In this document: positions 61,637 to 64,000 of the stretch, piece by piece
How positions within the stretch are numbered: the first letter of the stretch is position 1
Layout of the letters: every line of letters starts with the position of its first letter
Assembly (NCBI RefSeq): GCF_937906905.1
Contig: NZ_CALERY010000034.1
Location: 27,614 to 91,613 of the forward strand
Direction of reading: 5' to 3'
DNA: 64,000 nt
Source of the DNA: an uncultured Helicobacter sp.
GTDB taxonomy: Bacteria; Campylobacterota; Campylobacteria; Campylobacterales; Helicobacteraceae
Program-made: the position numbers and the translations under genes
The notes under the pieces: generated by a model
Databases searched by the model: none
The model's input: the letters and a program-made list of their open reading frames with translations, nothing else
Told to the model about the DNA's origin: nothing

Positions 61637-61642
61637 GATAAT
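61637..61642 (+). promoter_or_regulatory. -10 element for bioA
   Basis: TATGCGATAAT, with GATAAT at 61637-61642, 20 bases before the bioA ATG; AAGGAG follows as ribosome site. Confidence 0.5.
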
Positions 61643-61661
61643 GTGCGATTAAGGAGTCATC

Positions 61662-63137
61662 ATGCCTGCCATATCGCCTATATCACAAGCTTCCCAAATC
61701 TCGTCAAACGCTACTCTCGCTGCGCGCGATCTTGCGCACATCTGGCACCCATGCACGCAGATGAAAGAGCATGAATCCCTGCCTATAATCCCCATAAAAT
61801 CCGCTCGTGGCGCGAGTTTGTTTGACTTTGAAGGGCGCGAGTATATTGATTGTATCAGTAGCTGGTGGGTAAATCTCTTTGGGCATTGCAACCCAACGAT
61901 AAACGCTGCAATCAGCGCGCAACTAGAGAGCCTAGAGCATGTGCTGCTTGCGGGATTTACACATGAGCCTATCATCACGCTTTCCCAGCGTCTGTGTGCT
62001 TTGCTGCCAGAGAATCTACGCAAATGCTTCTATGCGGATAATGGCTCATCGGCGATTGAAGTCGCGCTCAAAATGAGCTTCCACTACCACCTAAACATGC
62101 AGGGATATGATACGCGTGGGCTTCTGCTAGAATCTAGGCTAGATTCTGGTGCTAAACATGCTAAACGCACGAAATTTCTCTCCCTTACTAATGCTTACCA
62201 TGGCGAGACGATCGGCGCACTAAGTGTGGGGGATCTGGGGCTGTATAAAGCTACTTATGAGCCCATATTGCTTACTAATATCGCTACACCTGTGCCAGAT
62301 GTGCTTGGCAATGCGCACGCGCAAAATCTCTGTAATACATTCCCTAATAGCGCATTTCAAAACGGCGTGCTAAACCCTGCGCTGCTAGATTCTAGCGAGT
62401 ATTATGAACATGAGCTGCTCGCCCTAGAATCTATCTTGCAAGAGCAGGGTGAGGAGATTTGTGCATTCATCTTAGAGCCACTTATCCAGTGTGCAGGGGG
62501 CATGCATATCTATCCGCGTGCATTTGTGCAAAAAGCCTGTGAGCTAGCTAGGAGCTATGGGATTCTCATTATATTTGATGAAATTGCGGTGGGGTTTGGC
62601 AGGAGCGGGAGCATGTTTGCCTATGAGCAGTGCGGGATTGTGCCAGATTTTCTCTGCTTATCAAAAGGTATCACAGGTGGCTACATGCCCTTAAGTGTGG
62701 TTATCACAAGCGATGAGATTTATCAGGCATTTTATGCGCCCTATGAGGAGCAGCGGGCGTTTTTACACAGCCATAGCTACACGGGCAATGCGTTGGCATG
62801 TAGCGCGGCAAATGCCGTGCTGGATATATTTGCACAAGAGCATATCATCGAGAAAAATCGCACGACTTCTGCCTATATCGCAGAGTGCTGGAGCGAGCTT
62901 GGTGAGCTGCCTATTGTGCGTAATCTGCGGCATTGTGGCATGATATTTGCGCTGGATTTGCGCGCCAATCCTGGGGAGCGGCTGGGGCGCGAGGTGTTCT
63001 TGCGTGCTTTGGAGAGAGGGCTGCTACTGCGCCCGCTTGGCAATACGATCTACTTCATGCCTCCATATATCATCACGCGTGAGCAGATTGCTTATGTGGT
63101 GGAGAATCTTGCAGGGATTTTGGAGGGATTGGGGTAG
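61662..63137 (+). CDS. bioA: Adenosylmethionine-8-amino-7-oxononanoate transaminase
   Basis: PLP transaminase forming 7,8-diaminononanoate with SAM as amino donor. It has HIWHPCTQMKEHE, YIDCISSWWVNLFGHCNP, YADNGSSAIEVALKM, AYHGETIGALS, LIIFDEIAVGFGRSG and the PLP Lys in LCLSKGITGGYMPLS. At 491 residues it is about 60 longer than E. coli BioA. The extra includes the motif-derived LLLESRLDSGAKHAKRTK near residue 150 and a block near 210-240. Divergent from bioF. bioB and bioD are not in the window. Confidence 0.95.
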   Translation: MPAISPISQASQISSNATLAARDLAHIWHPCTQMKEHESLPIIPIKSARGASLFDFEGREYIDCISSWWVNLFGHCNPTINAAISAQLESLEHVLLAGFTHEPIITLSQRLCALLPENLRKCFYADNGSSAIEVALKMSFHYHLNMQGYDTRGLLLESRLDSGAKHAKRTKFLSLTNAYHGETIGALSVGDLGLYKATYEPILLTNIATPVPDVLGNAHAQNLCNTFPNSAFQNGVLNPALLDSSEYYEHELLALESILQEQGEEICAFILEPLIQCAGGMHIYPRAFVQKACELARSYGILIIFDEIAVGFGRSGSMFAYEQCGIVPDFLCLSKGITGGYMPLSVVITSDEIYQAFYAPYEEQRAFLHSHSYTGNALACSAANAVLDIFAQEHIIEKNRTTSAYIAECWSELGELPIVRNLRHCGMIFALDLRANPGERLGREVFLRALERGLLLRPLGNTIYFMPPYIITREQIAYVVENLAGILEGLG

Positions 63138-63253
63138 GGCGTGGATTTGGTGATTAGCTTAGAGGTGCTAAAGCTCTTGCAGAATCATTGTGTCTTTACC
63201 GCAATGCTTATGTGCTACTCTCCAATGTATGTGGGATCGTATGCGTCTATCTG

Positions 63254-63299
63254 GGCTTTAAATCCTAGATACTAGCTACTTTGGCATTTTAAAGCCAAA
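63254..63299. terminator. Overlapping inverted repeats between bioA and the acetyltransferase
   Basis: GGCTTTAAA (63254-63262) pairs with TTTAAAGCC (63288-63296), and TTTGGC (63280-63285) pairs with GCCAAA (63294-63299), so two hairpins share one arm. The site lies between convergent genes; a terminator role is likely but no clear T-run exists. Confidence 0.45.
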
Positions 63300-63304
63300 C
63301 AAAT

Positions 63305-63910
63305 TCAAAGCCTTTTTAGAATCTTAGCGGGATTCCCGCCTACAATGACATTTGGCGGGACATCTTTGGTTACTACACTTCCTGCGGCAATGATTGAATT
63401 TTCCCCAATGGTAACGCCCGGGCAAATCGTGGCATTTATCCCTATCCACACCCTATCTTTTATCACAATGGGCTTTGTGAAAGTTGCCTTGCGATTGTAG
63501 GGATTAAAATCGTGATTGATTGTAGTGAGACACACCTTTGGGGCGATAAACACATCATCGCCAATTGTAATCCCACCCCTATCCATAAAAGTGCAAGAGC
63601 TATTCATAAAGAAGTTTTTACCTACCTTGATATTGCGTCCAAAATCCACATAAAAAGGCGGGATAATCCAAGTGCTAGAATCCACATCATAGCCTACAAT
63701 CTCGCTAAAAATCGCTCGTGTAGATTCTGGGCTATGATGTGCGGAGTTGAGCTTATGGGTAAGCTCTATTGTCCGCAAGATGATTTTTTTAATCTTATCA
63801 AACTCTGGATCATTCATATCCACTAGTTCACCCGCCAAATCACGCGTGAAAATATCTCTATCTGTGCGTGGTGTGGCTTTGGTTGTAGCTTTTTTACTTA
63901 TATCCTGCAT
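63305..63910 (-). CDS. Hexapeptide-repeat O-acetyltransferase (maltose/galactoside type)
   Basis: A 201-residue left-handed beta-helix acyltransferase. The N-terminal helical part (residues 15-65) resembles the maltose acetyltransferase domain, then come hexapeptide turns (IKVGKNFFMNSSCTFMDRGG, ITIGDDVFIAPKVCL) and the catalytic His in TTINHDFNP, ending VIVGGNPAKILKRL. It probably transfers acetyl from acetyl-CoA to a sugar. ATG at 63910 has AAGGAAG before it and follows the preceding gene's stop by one base; the longer ATG at 63958 overlaps that gene. Confidence 0.88.
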   Translation of the reverse strand: MQDISKKATTKATPRTDRDIFTRDLAGELVDMNDPEFDKIKKIILRTIELTHKLNSAHHSPESTRAIFSEIVGYDVDSSTWIIPPFYVDFGRNIKVGKNFFMNSSCTFMDRGGITIGDDVFIAPKVCLTTINHDFNPYNRKATFTKPIVIKDRVWIGINATICPGVTIGENSIIAAGSVVTKDVPPNVIVGGNPAKILKRL

Positions 63911-63911
63911 A

Positions 63912-64000
63912 TCACTTCCTTTTCTCTGCTTGTTTAATCGCTTGTAAATACTCTTCATCGCTTAGCTTATCGCCCCATATCACATTAGAATCCTTATCAT
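63912..64000 (-). CDS. C-terminal end of an unidentified protein
   Basis: The last 29 or so codons of a gene running beyond the window. The visible end is NVIWGDKLSDEEYLQAIKQA followed by EKRK and TGA, acidic then basic and probably helical. The stop lies one base before the acetyltransferase ATG, so the genes are coupled. Family not recognisable from this fragment. Confidence 0.6.
   Translation of the reverse strand, partial: DKDSNVIWGDKLSDEEYLQAIKQAEKRK

Overview
The window is a chromosomal segment of a Helicobacter-type Campylobacterota, most likely an enterohepatic species with fairly high GC for the genus (judged by eye, not computed). Gene blocks remembered from H. pylori recur here: fliF-fliG-fliH-dxs, rluA family-lipoprotein-trmB-ftsE-ftsX-M23-flaG-fliD-fliS, the hydABCDE hydrogenase, panD-ybaB, cdsA-dxr and the atypical regulator hsrA. 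Genes that H. pylori lacks (hisC, ilvB/ilvH, a bioG-bioC fusion) point to a more biosynthetically complete relative. Nearly the whole window is dense housekeeping DNA and no insertion sequence, prophage or CRISPR array was seen.

Layout. 1-6.1 kb (minus): the N-terminal part of pgk, trmA, then a tsaB-like gene, lpxC, minC and an M23 endopeptidase. 6.1-10.2 kb: fcl, then an accessory-looking cassette (putative PD-(D/E)XK-like protein, voltage-gated cation channel, 91-residue beta-repeat protein, divergent XRE regulator) beside a Lys-Glu-Val-Asp tRNA cluster. 10.2-15.7 kb: pncC/cinA, ppk2, xseA, rseP, pgsA and a small hypothetical gene with a structured leader. 15.9-29.7 kb (plus): hisC, fliF, fliG, fliH, dxs, a Cys-cluster protein, a TPR protein, a TrpC-like pseudoenzyme, a pseudouridine synthase, an FN3 lipoprotein and trmB. 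29.7-35.6 kb: ftsE-ftsX-envC-like, then a sigma28 promoter and flaG-fliD-fliS-small gene. 35.8-38.9 kb (minus): HAD hydrolase, outer-membrane protein, dus. 39.2-49.4 kb (plus): hydABCDE, panD, ybaB, ferritin, a DUF1104-like protein and a two-component system. 49.5-58.6 kb (minus): ilvH, ilvB, an HslJ-like lipoprotein, hsrA, flgL (behind a sigma54 promoter and a possibly pseudoknotted leader), dxr and cdsA. 58.6-63.1 kb: bioGC and bioF diverging from bioA. 63.3-64 kb: an acetyltransferase and the tail of a further gene.

The most striking feature is not a gene. A short quasi-palindromic motif, TAGATTCTAG and close variants (reverse complement CTAGAATCTA), occurs throughout the window on both strands, in intergenic DNA and inside genes. 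In genes it writes LDS/ESS/DSG tracts into loops and termini of conserved enzymes. In at least two intergenic places it forms head-to-head inverted pairs able to fold into hairpins. It looks like a DNA-level element, with a DNA-uptake-type sequence as the leading but untested idea. The second candidate for an undescribed system is the XRE / beta-repeat / ion channel / nuclease-like cassette beside the tRNA cluster.
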